Assembly: GCF_963678635.1 (NCBI RefSeq)
Contig: NC_087064.1
Span: forward strand, 68,684,025-68,748,024
Direction: 5' to 3'
Source of the DNA: Symsagittifera roscoffensis
Taxonomy: Eukaryota; Xenacoelomorpha; Acoela; Convolutidae
Length of the DNA stretch: 64,000 bases
The translations under genes and the position numbers were made by a program. A model generated the notes under the pieces. It had not been told where the DNA came from and did no database searches. It saw nothing but the letters and a program-made list of their open reading frames with translations. The first letter of the stretch is position 1. Every line of letters starts with the position of its first letter. Below, piece after piece: positions 24,393-35,280 of the stretch.

Positions 24393-26219
24393 AAAAAAAC
24401 CTTTAATCACTTGATCTGTTATTTTGTTGGTTGACAAAAAAAGCCAAAAATATCAGTTTTTGACTTAGAATTTAAGTACCGAGTTTGAGCACAATGCTTT
24501 GCACCATGATAGTTCTGGCAAATTAAAAAAAAAAACATTTTTCTTCTCGTCACTTTCTGTCTACTGTCAGCCCAATTTGAGAAAAATGCCTTTAAATTTT
24601 CAAAAGTTTTGACTATCTTGTCAGGAGTATTTAAATCAGAACTATTGAGCTGATATTTTGGAGACAGTAAAAAGCAATCAAACAAAGTTTTTTTAACAAT
24701 CTGTTTGGAAAATCAGTTATCATAAAAACAAGAATAAACTGTATTTGCAAGCTTAAAAAACAGGAAGAAATAGAAATAATCGGAACTGATGAACTTTTTT
24801 TAAGTTTTGTTTTTTCATATTTAAAATTAAATTTTTTCATATTTAAATTTTTCAAGTTTTGTTTTCTTAGTTTCAAAAAAAACAGGAAGAAATAGAAATA
24901 ATCGGAACTGATGAATTTTTTTCTAAGTTTTGTTTTTTCTTATTTAAAATTTTTTTCGACACTCATATTAAAAACGTCGATTGGTCTACAGATTGCGTTT
25001 GATAACGTCTTTTGTTGCGTTTTACCGTTTTTGCTCGGGGGTATTGCTCAATTGGTCATTAATGGGAGGGAGTGGAGGGTCAATTGATCTGATCAAAGAG
25101 TAATGACCTTTTTATTACCAAAGCTCGGAGGTTTTACCCATTCTCGGATCCTTCAATTCCCCTTCTAAGATACCAAATATTGGTCTGAAATTTTGTAAGG
25201 CCTCCGTTCTTTGGAAAAAAGAACATTACTCTTTGAGCGGATTAATTGACCCCGCATCCCGCCCGTAATGACAAAAAAAACCACCAAACAAAAACGGTAA
25301 GACGGTGCAAAAGACATTTTCGAAGGAAAGCAGTTGGTTGATGTGTTCACTGCACGCAATCAATGGACCGACGACATTTTTTACATGAGTGTCGAGAAAA
25401 TTTTGAAAAACAAAAAAATTGATTTTAACAAAAAATTTTACTGTTCCAAATATTTTTTCCTGTGTAATTTAAGCTACAAAAACAAAGTTTATTCTAGATT
25501 GTATTTAAAATGATTTTCCGGACAGATTTCTAATTTAAAAAGTCCTAACACAATTATCACAAGTGTTGACAGTTTAAGTGCGCCTTTCTGACACTGATTT
25601 TTACACAATTTCTAGCCCAAAAATGGATAATTTTTGCGTCTTTTATTCAACCAAGAATTACGCTGAAACTACCGGGTTAAGTGATGAAAAATTTAAAATT
25701 TATAGAAATTACCTTCTTTCATAGTTCGAACAAGTTCTAATTTATACAGTTTATTGATTTTAAGCAAGGAATTGGAATATTTCAGAGTAAAAACAGTTTT
25801 TTTTTGGATAGCAACCAAAATTGCATTCAAGTAAACAGATTTCTTGAATTTAAAACCCTTCTAGGTTTTTGTTGGACTGTGTAGCAGTTTTTTTCAATCT
25901 TATAACATCGCCTAGTAGTTTTAGCGTAATTTTTGGCTGTCTAAAAGAAGCCAAAAAAACTCATTTTTTGGTATTCCTGTTCCAAGCAAAATAAACTGCA
26001 TCATACTGATTCGGCCAAACTTCAAAAAAAATTTTTTTTTCTGTTTTCTTTTTTCTATCAAATCTTATGTCAAACCAATTTGAGAAAAACAAGTTAAAAA
26101 TTTTACAGTTTTTAAATCTGTACTACAGAACCTGAAACTTGGAACACACTTTTCTCAAATAGGATTAAGATTAGACAAAAAATGAAGAGAAGGCTCATTT
26201 AAAATGAAGAGAGGCTCAT
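24393..26219. repeat. Foldback unit 3, centre near 25178, with a short internal duplication
   Basis: Its extra length comes from a local duplication of the 'aaaacaggaagaaatagaaataatcgg' block at 24757 and 24880, which lies in the left arm. Confidence 0.8.
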
Positions 26220-27634
26220 TAAAAAAAAAAACCTTTTATCACTTGATCTGGTACTTAAAAAAACAGGAAGAAATAGAAATAATCGGAACTGATGAACTTT
26301 TTTTAAGTTTTGTTTTTTCATATTTAAAATTTTTCTCGACACTCATATAAAAAATGTCGATTGGTCTACAGATTGCGAACTGAGAACAGATCAGCCAGCT
26401 GCTTGCGTTTGATGACGTCTTTTGTTGCGTTTTACCGTTTTTGCTTGGAGGTATTGCTCAATTGATCATAAGGGGGAGGGAGTGGAGGTTCAATTGATCT
26501 GTTCAAAGAGTAATGACCTTTTTTTTACCAAAGCTCGGAGGTTTTACCCATTCTCGGATCCTTCAATTCCCCTTCTAAGATACCAAATATTGGTCTGAAA
26601 TTTTGTAAGGCCTCCGTTCTTTGGAAAAAAGAACATTACTCTTTGAGCGGATTAATTGACCCCGCATCCCGCCCGTAATGACAAAAAAAACCACCAAACA
26701 AAAACGGTAAGACGGTGCAAAAGACATTTTCGAAGGAAAGCAGTTGGTTGATGTGTTCACTGCACGCAATCAATGGACCGACGACATTTTTTACATGAGT
26801 GTCGAGAAAATTTTTGAAAAACAAAAAAATTGATTTTAACAAAAAATTTTACTGTTCCAAATATTTTTTCCTGTGTAATTTAAGCTACAAAAACAAAGTT
26901 TATTCTAGATTGTATTTAAAATGATTTTCCGGACAGATTTCTAATTTAAAAAGTCCTAACACAATTATCACAAGTGTTGACAGTTTAAGTGCGCCTTTCT
27001 GACACTGATTTTTACACAACTTCTAGCCCAAAAATGGATAATTTTTGCGTCTTTTATTCAACCAAGAATTTCGCTGAAACTACCGGGTCAAGTGATGAAA
27101 AATTTAAAATTTATAAAAATTACCTTCTTTCATAGTTCGAACAAGTTCTAATTTATACAGTTTATTGATTTTAAGCAAGGAATTGGAATATTTCAGAGTA
27201 AAAACAGTTTTTTTTTTTTGGATAGCAACCAAAATTGCATTCAAGTAAACAGATTTCTTGAATTTAAAACCCTTCTAGGTTTTTGTTGGACTGTGTAGCA
27301 GTTTTTTTCAATCTTATAACATCGCCTAGTAGTTTTAGCGTAATTTTTGGCTGACTAAAAGAAGCCAAAAAAACTCATTTTTTGGTATTCCTGTTCCAAG
27401 CAAAATAAACTGCATCATACTGATTCGGCCAAACTTCAAAAAAAATTTTTTTTTCTGTTTTCATTTTTCTATCAAATCTTATGTCAAACCAATTTGAGAA
27501 AAACAAGTTAAAAACTTTACAGTTTTTAAATCTGTACTACAGAACCTGAAACTTTTAACACACTTTTCTCAAATAGGATTAAGATTAGACAAAAAATGAA
27601 GAGAAGGCTCATTTAAAATGAAGAGAGGCTCATT
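26220..27634. repeat. Foldback unit 4, centre near 26588, left arm shortened
   Basis: About 430 bp of the left arm are absent: 'gatctggta' at 26247 joins directly to 'cttaaaaaaacaggaagaa'. The right arm is complete and nearly identical to unit 3. Confidence 0.8.
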
Positions 27635-28925
27635 AAAAAAAAAAAAACCTTTTATCACTTGATCTGGTAATTTCTTGGTTGACGAAAAAAAGCCAAAATA
27701 TCAGTTTTTGACTTGGAATTTAAGTACCGAGTTTGAGCACAATGCTTTGCACCATGAAAGTTCTGGCAAGTTTTTCTTCTCGTCACTTTCTGTCTACTGT
27801 CAGCTCAATTTGAGGAAAATGTCTTTAATTTTTCAACATTTTTGACTATCTTGTCAGGAGTATTTAAATCAGAACTATTGAGCTGATATTTTGGAGACAG
27901 TAAAAAGCAATCAAATATTGGTCTAAGAATTTGTAAGGCCTCCGATCTTTGGAAAAAAAGAACATTAATTTTTTAATCGGATTAATTGACCCCGCATGCC
28001 TCCGTAATGACAAAAAAAACCACCAAGCAAAAACGGTAAGACGGTGCAAAAGCCGTTTTCGAAGGAAAGCAGTTGGTTGATGTGTTCACTGCACGCAATC
28101 AATGGACCGACGACATTTTTTACATGAGTGCCGAGAAAATTTTTGAAAAAGAAAAAAAATGATTTTAACAAAAAATTTTACTGTTCCAATTTTTTTTCCT
28201 ATGTAATTTAAGCTACAAAAACAAAAATTATTCTAGATTGTATTTAAAATGATTTTTCAGACAGATTTCTAATAAAAAAAAGTCCTGACACAATTATAAC
28301 AAGTTTTGACACTTTAAGCGCGCCTTTCGGATACTGAGTTTTACACAAATCATAATGGATAAATTTTGGGTCTTTTATTCAACCAAGAATTACGCTGAAA
28401 CTACCGGGTCAAGTGATGAAAAATTTAAAATTTAAGAAAATTAGCTTCTATCATAGTTCGAACAAGTTCTAATTTAAACAATTTATTGATTTTAAGCAAG
28501 GAATTGGAATATTTCAGAGTAAAAACAGTTTTTTTTTGGATAGCAACCAAAATTTCATGCAAGTAAACAGATTTCTTGAATAGAAAACCCTTCTATGTTT
28601 TTGTTGGACTGTGTAGCAGATTTTTTCAATCTTATAACATCGCCTAGTATTTTTAGCGTAATTCTTGGCTGACTAAAAGAAGCCCAAAAAATTCATTTTT
28701 GTGTATTCCTGTTCCAAGCAAAATAAACTGCATCATACTGATTCGGCCAAACTTCAAAAAAAAATTTTTTTCTGATTTCATTTTTCTGTCTAATCTTATG
28801 TCAAAACAATTTGAGAAAAACAAGTTTCAAATTTCAGAGTTTTTAAATTTGTACTACAGAACCTGAAGTTTAAACACTTTTTTCTGACAAAGATTAGACA
28901 AAAAATGAAGAGAACAAAAAATGCT
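27635..28925. repeat. Foldback unit 5, centre near 27917, most of the left arm lost
   Basis: The sequence 'aaaagcaatcaaa' runs directly into 'tattggtct' of the centre. The intact units have 'caatcaaa' and 'atatcaaa' at the two break points, so the deletion used a short TCAAA microhomology. The right arm remains. Confidence 0.8.
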
Positions 28926-29142
28926 TCAATTTAACTAAATTATCTTGGGCAATTCATTGAGCAAAATTGGCAACCAAAGTTTACTCCAAAATTAGTCATT
29001 TCGGCTTTTTTAGTTGATCAAGAATTACGCTGAGCTATCGAATTTTTTGATGAAAAAGTTAAATATAAAATATATCTTTTTCATAACTGTGTTTTCATAG
29101 CACTGTGTATATAAAACATATCATCAAAGTTCTAGAAGGGTA

Positions 29143-30029
29143 CCCGCACTGAGCGCCCGTGGATCATATGCGATAATTTTGTCATAATATGGTCAATATC
29201 TAAAAAGTGACAAAGTAATCGATGATAATCCATTAAAAATGGTTTTTAATCCTAATATTTTTTATGCCAATAAAAAGTCCATTATAATAGATTATAATCG
29301 ATAATAATGGATTTTTTCGAGAGGTTATTCATGAAGTTTACAATTTTATTCAAAGTTATCTCACTTCCATTTAAGGCAGTTGCTACGCATTGCATTTCAT
29401 GAAATTTTACATTTCACAATAATTTTTTTTGTCTCTTTTTTAATTCATTGCAGTTTAACACCTCATTTCACAGTTTTCACCACAACCGCCCCCAGTTTAC
29501 CTCCCCTCAATTTACCCCCTCCCCCGTTTACACCCCCCCCCCCCCGTTTCCCCGTTTACAACCCCCCCCCCCCCGTTTTCACATCCCCCACCCGTTATCA
29601 CCCCCAATGTTCACCCCCAGCTTACACCCCCCAATGTTTACCCCCAGCTTACAAACCCCCTCCCCCCCAGTTTACCCCACCCTTTTACTTGGGGGGAGGT
29701 AAAAAGCTTGAGGGGCGAGACATGACGTTGAGACGTTGAGAGATGACGTTGAGACATGGCATTTAGTAAAAGACATGGCATACATTTTGAAACTTTCTTG
29801 CAAAACTTGCAAAACTTCGCAAAAAATATCAAATTTAGTTCTAAAAATGAAATGGATTATAATCAATTATAACGAATTATAATGGATTGTTTTTCAAAAA
29901 TAAAAGATTAAAATGGTAGTATAATCAATTTCGAGGCCTCAATTTCACATCTATAGTTAATTATTATGGATCATTTTGTCTCGGGAACCCATTATAATTG
30001 GTTAGAATCCATGGGCGCTCGGTGCGGGT
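29143..30029. mobile_element. TIR element E2 of the CCCGCACTGA family, 887 bp
   Basis: Ends are CCCGCACTGAGCGCCCGTGGAT and the inverse of CCCGCACCGAGCGCCCATGGAT, 20 of 22 matching. TA flanks both sides (29141-29142 and 30030-30031), and the paralogue at 9420 has one TA and no insert. The interior is AT-rich foldback sequence ('aatcgataataatgg') around a C-rich block. No transposase frame is present. Confidence 0.9.
29490..29695 (+). repeat. C-rich low-complexity block inside E2
   Basis: Diverged short repeats of the form (G/A)TTTAC(A)CCCCC, with runs of up to 14 C. Two overlapping plus-strand frames translate as proline-rich proteins, but both follow from the C-runs and neither continues into unique sequence. 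The opposite strand is G-rich and could form G-quadruplexes. Confidence 0.85.
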
Positions 30030-31578
30030 AAAAAACTACCAATTTCTGTACAAGAGAAAATAGTTTAGCCTGATATTTAAAAAAAAATTTTCTTTTATAA
30101 AAAACTCAAATACTTGGAAGAATTTCATTATTATAGAACTTTCTGTTGTTGTGTGCGATGTTTGAGGGCTTTTTTGATTACCTCATGGTTATTCTGGACC
30201 CATGGACCTTTAATTTCTTCACTAAATATGAACTCAATTTGAGAAAAACGCGTATAAAATTTCTATTGCTTTTTGTTTCATCCGGCACTCTATTATGCCA
30301 ATAACTGCGAGACGGTATTAGCTCAAAAAAGCCTCAAAAGTATTCTTAAATCAGTTTGGAAAAATTAGTTATAATACAAACTAGAATGAGGTATATATTA
30401 TACCGGATCATTGGCTGTCAAAGCTATACTAAAGTGAGCTTTTATAGAGCCCGGCAAATTTTCAATTGAGTATAAGTTTTCTTAATAAGTTTTGCCTAGA
30501 AACTTTTTTGTAATATTCAAAATGTGTCAATATTACAATTTTACTAGATAATTGTAAAATTGTTTTCAATTTTTTATTTGAAAACAATTTTAAAACACTT
30601 TGCTCAATGTTTTCAGAAAATTTACTTTTTTTGTGTTGGCTTACATTAGAGGCTATAGAGAATATGGTTTGGCAAAAAAATGCACCATAATAATTCTGCT
30701 AAAAATCAATGCAAAATTTTTCTTTATTTGAAAAAAACTTGCTTTGAAATTAAAGCTGAGTTTGTTTGCCGGATAAATTAAATTGCAATTTTTTCCTATA
30801 GTTTTTGTTTTCAAAATCCACTAAAAATTGATTTTTGAGTTTTCCCTTGAGGCATCATTGAGGCTTCATAGTTAACATTGCGTGTGGCGGTAAACAAACA
30901 AAAGTAAAAATATGGCTAAAAAAACTGTGAATTCTAAACAAATGTTTGCAGTTAGCTTAAAGGGCAGTCAGTCTGAACGATAAAAACTTTACCATGATAC
31001 ACACAGTTTTGTTATTTTCGCTTTCACAAAAATTGACGGAATGATTTTGCGTGAAGAAATTTCAGTGATGATGGGTCATTTCGCGCTATATGAAGGCGAA
31101 AAAAAAGCTTTATTCGTTCCACCGGTTTAGTCAAGTTCTTTTTTAAAAAACGGTTCCGGCAATTTCGAATGACCCTTTTTAGCATTTTTTGTTGTTCGCT
31201 CTACAAAACAAACATCACCAAATATTGATAATTTGTGTTTTTTTATGTCATTGTTATCAAGTTGTGCTTGGTCTTAAACTCAGTTCTTCCGAAGTAGTTC
31301 TGGAAACGACATGTCAGGAAAACCGATGATAGCTGTTATTCCCATTGATCGCTTAGGTTACTTGCAACCGCCCTTCACGAGCTGTTGCCGAGATAATTGT
31401 GGTCCGTAATATGTTAGCCTGCGAAATTAGGAAAAAGGTTGTGCTTTATCTTCTATTATAACACAGCAACCACTGGGCGTTTTATATTTTTTCCAAAATT
31501 AGCTACAAACTCATCATGCGCAATGGAAGTTGAATAGTTGGTTTTACGTAATGGCACGCCTAGTAATTTTCTGGGCAC

Positions 31579-31836
31579 TAGTCTTACTTTTTTGGTCCCT
31601 CAAAAAGGCTGTGGTCCCTGATAAAAACCGAGGTACAGTATGTGGCTAACTCTAACAGTGAGCATTTGTAATTCTCTATTTTGCTGTCGAAGCGGCTTAG
31701 TTAGTCTAGCGGGTACGAATCCGGATACCAAGCCCAAGGCGTAGATTAAAAAGTGCGATCGCGTTTTATAGAAAATAGGCGGGACCAATCATCTAAACTA
31801 GTTTTGTCCCGGGACCAAAAAAGTAAACTGGTACCT
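31579..31836. mobile_element. Short TIR element (~258 bp) with possible tRNA-like interior
   Basis: The ends are ACTAGTCTTACTTTTTTGG-TCCC and the inverse of ACCAGTTTACTTTTTTGG-TCCC. The duplicated segment at 13348 reads 'tggtactac' without the insert, so it arrived after the segment was copied. An interior block at 31690-31735 ('ggcttagttag...gggtacgaatcc') resembles pol III A and B boxes. It could be a tRNA-derived SINE with inverted ends or a MITE. Confidence 0.6.
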
Positions 31837-31861
31837 GGTCTTTATCTTTATCTCGTCTTCT

Positions 31862-32982
31862 CCCGCACTGAAGTTTCATGGATAATAATCAATTATTTTG
31901 GATTTTCGTTGTCTCTATAAAATAACAAAAAATAATCGATTATAATTGATTGAAAATGGATTATAATGAGACTATTTTTTAAGCAATAAAATCCCAATAT
32001 AATCTCTTATTATCGATTATTTTCAACTTAATTTCAAAAAAATATTATTGGAAACAAATTGTCAATTTTAATCGATTATAATGGCTTATAATTCATTTTA
32101 TAAAATATTTTGGTGTACTGTATCATTACGAGGTCAAACTGTGCATTTTGTGCATTGTAAGCGGAATCCGCTACTGGCTAAAATCGTACTTGTCCCGGTA
32201 TCCGCAACATTGCTACTTTTTTATCTTCTTTGCTGTTTTGGATTCCACAAACAAATACCTACAACACTGTACCGCTCAAAACCGCTCCAAAAATAGGCGA
32301 ATTTGCGGAATCCTCAACCGTATTTGCGGAATCCAGAACAGTGGAATCCAAAAACAAACAATAGGACGTGTGTATAGCTTGTTGCGGAATCCATGACACA
32401 ACAAATGTGCCGACCAAACTTACGTTACAGGTATTTGTACGCGGAATTCACAGAAGTTTTGTAATTGGAATCCACTTACATTTTGGAACATATTTTAAGA
32501 CTTGTCTCTGGAATCCAGGAACATAGAGACACAAAACTGTTTGAAAGTTTAGTCAATTTTTTTCAGCTGCAGGAATATCTTGCTGCGGGAAAAAAAACCG
32601 GTCAAAAATGACGTTTTTGGGCACTTTTTGGAAAATTACTACATATTGGCCTCTTCAAACTTATTACGTAATGGCTGCCCCTGGATGAACGTGTTTGTTC
32701 GAGTTTTGCAGAAAGTTGCAAAAAGTAGAGATTTATTTACAACAATTAATCAAGTTTCATGGATTTTTTGTACAAAAAATAATCGATTATAATGAAAACA
32801 AAGATGAAATATAATCGATTATAATGGATTTTATGAGATTTTGTTTTTCGAAATATATCACATAAAATTGATTAAAAATCTCTCACGTTGACTAACTTGC
32901 CATGATCCTTGATTATATAGACAAAATTTTAGTCAGCAAAGTTCCATTATAACCGATTTTATCCATGAAACTTCGGTGCGAG
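31862..32982. mobile_element. TIR element E3 of the CCCGCACTGA family, 1,121 bp
   Basis: Ends are CCCGCACTGAAGTTTCATGG followed by ATAA, and the inverse of CTCGCACCGAAGTTTCATGG followed by ATAA. CT flanks both sides (31860-31861 and 32983-32984). The outer interior is AT-rich and full of 'aatcgattataatgg' in both directions, as in E2. The central part (32117-32545) matches unrelated DNA at 13560-13760, so it was probably captured or is a nested repeat. There is no transposase frame. Confidence 0.82.
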
Positions 32983-33203
32983 CTTTTTTCGACCTTTTCA
33001 ACCAACACCACCAGCTGCAACTGGTTTGCAGTCAATAACATAGTAATTTTGCCACGATAGCACAGCTGTTTCGAAAAGAATTGGTTATAAATGTACAATT
33101 GTTCAGCACAGAGTAATAACATTGTTTGTCCTTTTTTGATATTGGCAAATCTGAAAAATAATATTTTCAGTTTAGGTATCGTCAGAACATCTCAAATCCG
33201 CAG

Positions 33204-33589
33204 ATCAAAAATATTAAAACATGTATCTTGCTTTTGTATGTTAAAGTGTTTTGTTTTATAATTTATTGATTTTTGATGCCAAGATTTCTCAGATATACAA
33301 AATCTAAAACACCTCTTTTTTACTTCATAGACGCGCTTAAAGACAATCAAGTAAAATTAGAAACTGCTTTGCAGCTTGTATTTAAATAGTTAAACTATCA
33401 AAAATATTAAAACATGTATCTTGCTTTTGTATGTTAAAGTGTTTTGTTTTATAATTTATTGAAATTTGATGCCAAGATTTCTCAGATATACAAAATCTAA
33501 AACACCTCTTTTTTACTTCATAGACGCGCTTAAAGACAATCAAGTAAAATTAGAAACTGCTTTGCAGCTTGTATTTAAATAGTTAAACT
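33204..33589. repeat. Perfectly adjacent 193-bp tandem duplication
   Basis: 33204-33396 is repeated at 33397-33589 with about two differences ('ttgatttttg' versus 'ttgaaatttg'). It is recent. The remaining DNA from 32985 to 33930 has no gene signal. Confidence 0.95.
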
Positions 33590-34849
33590 TGGTTCAACTT
33601 TTTATTTTCGCTTCTTTATACATCTGCAAGTCGACCTACTAAATCAAGTAAGCTTTCATACTTTCTTAGTGGTGCAAAATAAAAGTAGCTTGCATCGGTG
33701 TCTTTAGATCCATTGTTTTTCGATTTGAGAGTGCAATGATTTCCAAATTTCGAAATTTTAATTTCCACTACGCTTTTGAATGCAATTTTGGTCGGCGAAG
33801 GCGTTTTGATGATCTCAAATTATGACAACTTGAAATTGAATTAAATTGTCTATTCTTTTTCATTAGGAAATAACCGTTTTTTGAGTCCAATATACATGCT
33901 TGGGTTATTATTCTTCCGTCTTTGGTAACCAAAGTAACGGAATATTTGTGATCGGAGTGGGTTTTTTTCTTCGGACATATTTCGTCTTTTTAGCTAGCCA
34001 TTTTTGACGGACTCTTTTTATATCATTAAAAAGGTATTGTTGTCCCGAGCTTAAATTTGAAATGATATTTTACCTGTGATCATTTTTCGTAAAAATATGG
34101 GGGTTTAACGATCGGCATCTTGGCCAATTTGGGACAATTAACGCGCGATATATTTCGCGCTATTAACGCGTAAGCGGAGATATAATACACGTTCTATAAA
34201 TCGTTCCAAATTGGTTGATGGAAGCGTATTTGCTTATTTGATTTATTACTAGGAGCGAAATTTATCACTTTGTATTTTATACTGCGTTTGGGTGATGATT
34301 TTGACAAAAAACTCACATTAAAAATAATAATTTTAACTTTTTCCTATTTTTACATCTAATTTTTTCGTGTTATCACTGCTTCATAGACCTTAAAATGCAG
34401 TCGGAACATTCAAAGTTTCACCCTGATACGAGCAGTTTTGTTAAATTCATATCCAATGTCATTAATTGAAATATAAATCGATGGCCAAAAGTTTTCATAA
34501 CTTATTGATGATATCGTGGACCTTCTTCGGCCAAATTTTAAATTCAGTTTTTTGAATTTTGAAAAAACTGAAAGATGATTTTTTTTCCTGTTTTGATTAA
34601 TGCACTGTGTTCGCAGCATTATGTTTTTTTTTCAGCAGCCAGCAAATATTCTTCTATTTTTCTCTCCACGAAGGTATTTTTTGCGGTGTAGTTGACATTT
34701 TTCGACTTTGTGTGTCGCGGAAATGCAAAATGCGCGACCAAAAACCCATAGTCCGGACAGGGTTTTAAGTGGTGGACAAACTCTGGATATACAATATCTC
34801 GGTAAGGATGGTCAAAAAGTTAGCCGCGGCTTGGTCTAAAAAATAGTCT

Positions 34850-35280
34850 CGGTGAAGTTTTTGACCGCCGCTACTAATTTTTTGACCACCGCGACTAATT
34901 TTTCGAACCTCGCGACTAATTTTCTGACAATGCCGCGACTAATTTGTTAACCGTCGCAACTAATTATTAGACCATGCAGCGACTAATTTTTCGACCGACG
35001 CGACTAATTTTTTGACCACCGCGATTAATTTTTCGACCGCCGCGACTAATTTTTTGACCACCACGAATCATTATTAGACCATGCAGCGACTAGTTTTTCG
35101 AACGCCGCGACTAATTTTTCGACCGCCGCGACTAATTTTTCGACCACCGCGACTAATTTTTTGACCACCGCGACTAATTTTCGACCATGCAGCGACTAGT
35201 TTTTTGACCGCCGCGACTAATTTTTCGACCACCGCGACTCACTTTTCCACTGCTGCGACTAAATTTCTTTCGGTCGCGCC
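34850..35280. repeat. 21-bp minisatellite, about 19 units
   Basis: The consensus unit is CCGCGACTAATTTTTCGACCA, with variants 'ttttttgacc', 'ccatgcagcgac' and 'cgaacgc'. As 21 is a multiple of three, one plus-strand frame reads as a 7-residue repeat (AATNFST), but it is short and not supported as protein. Three units of the same repeat lie at 6970-7030. Confidence 0.92.

Larger units (their letters stand above)
20935..28925. repeat. Tandem array of five foldback units of 1.3-1.8 kb
   Basis: The landmark 'accaagaatt.cgctgaaactac' recurs at 22073, 23814, 25650, 27060 and 28381, and the foldback centre 'ccaaatattggtc' near 21604, 23347, 25178, 26588 and 27917. Within a unit, the sequence left of the centre matches the reverse complement of the sequence right of it for about 500-650 bp, with ~70-80% identity by eye. 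A second small hairpin in each unit pairs GTCTAATCTTATnTCAAA with its inverse. No protein is supported; the longest frames are the same short ones repeated in each unit. Confidence 0.88.
28970..31575. repeat. Segmental duplication, copy 2 (partner 9280-13360)
   Basis: This copy lacks the hAT-like element and E1 found in copy 1 but carries E2 at 29143. It provides the unfilled sites for the copy 1 insertions, and copy 1 provides the unfilled site for E2 (the 'gaagggtaaaaatc' at 9420). Confidence 0.88.

Noticed and set aside
21578-28171. Recurring short frames (MLNSVFLFFKSFLGTHVKN type and others) in the foldback units
   Set aside because: They recur because the unit recurs. Starts and stops shift between copies, and they fall on foldback arms; no coding constraint is visible.
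29380-29739. Proline-rich protein frames
   Set aside because: They exist only because of C-runs inside E2, overlap in two frames, and do not extend into unique sequence.
31690-31735. A functional tRNA gene inside the 258-bp element
   Set aside because: Only A- and B-box-like words are present; the B box has a mismatch (GGTACGAATCC) and no cloverleaf can be drawn.
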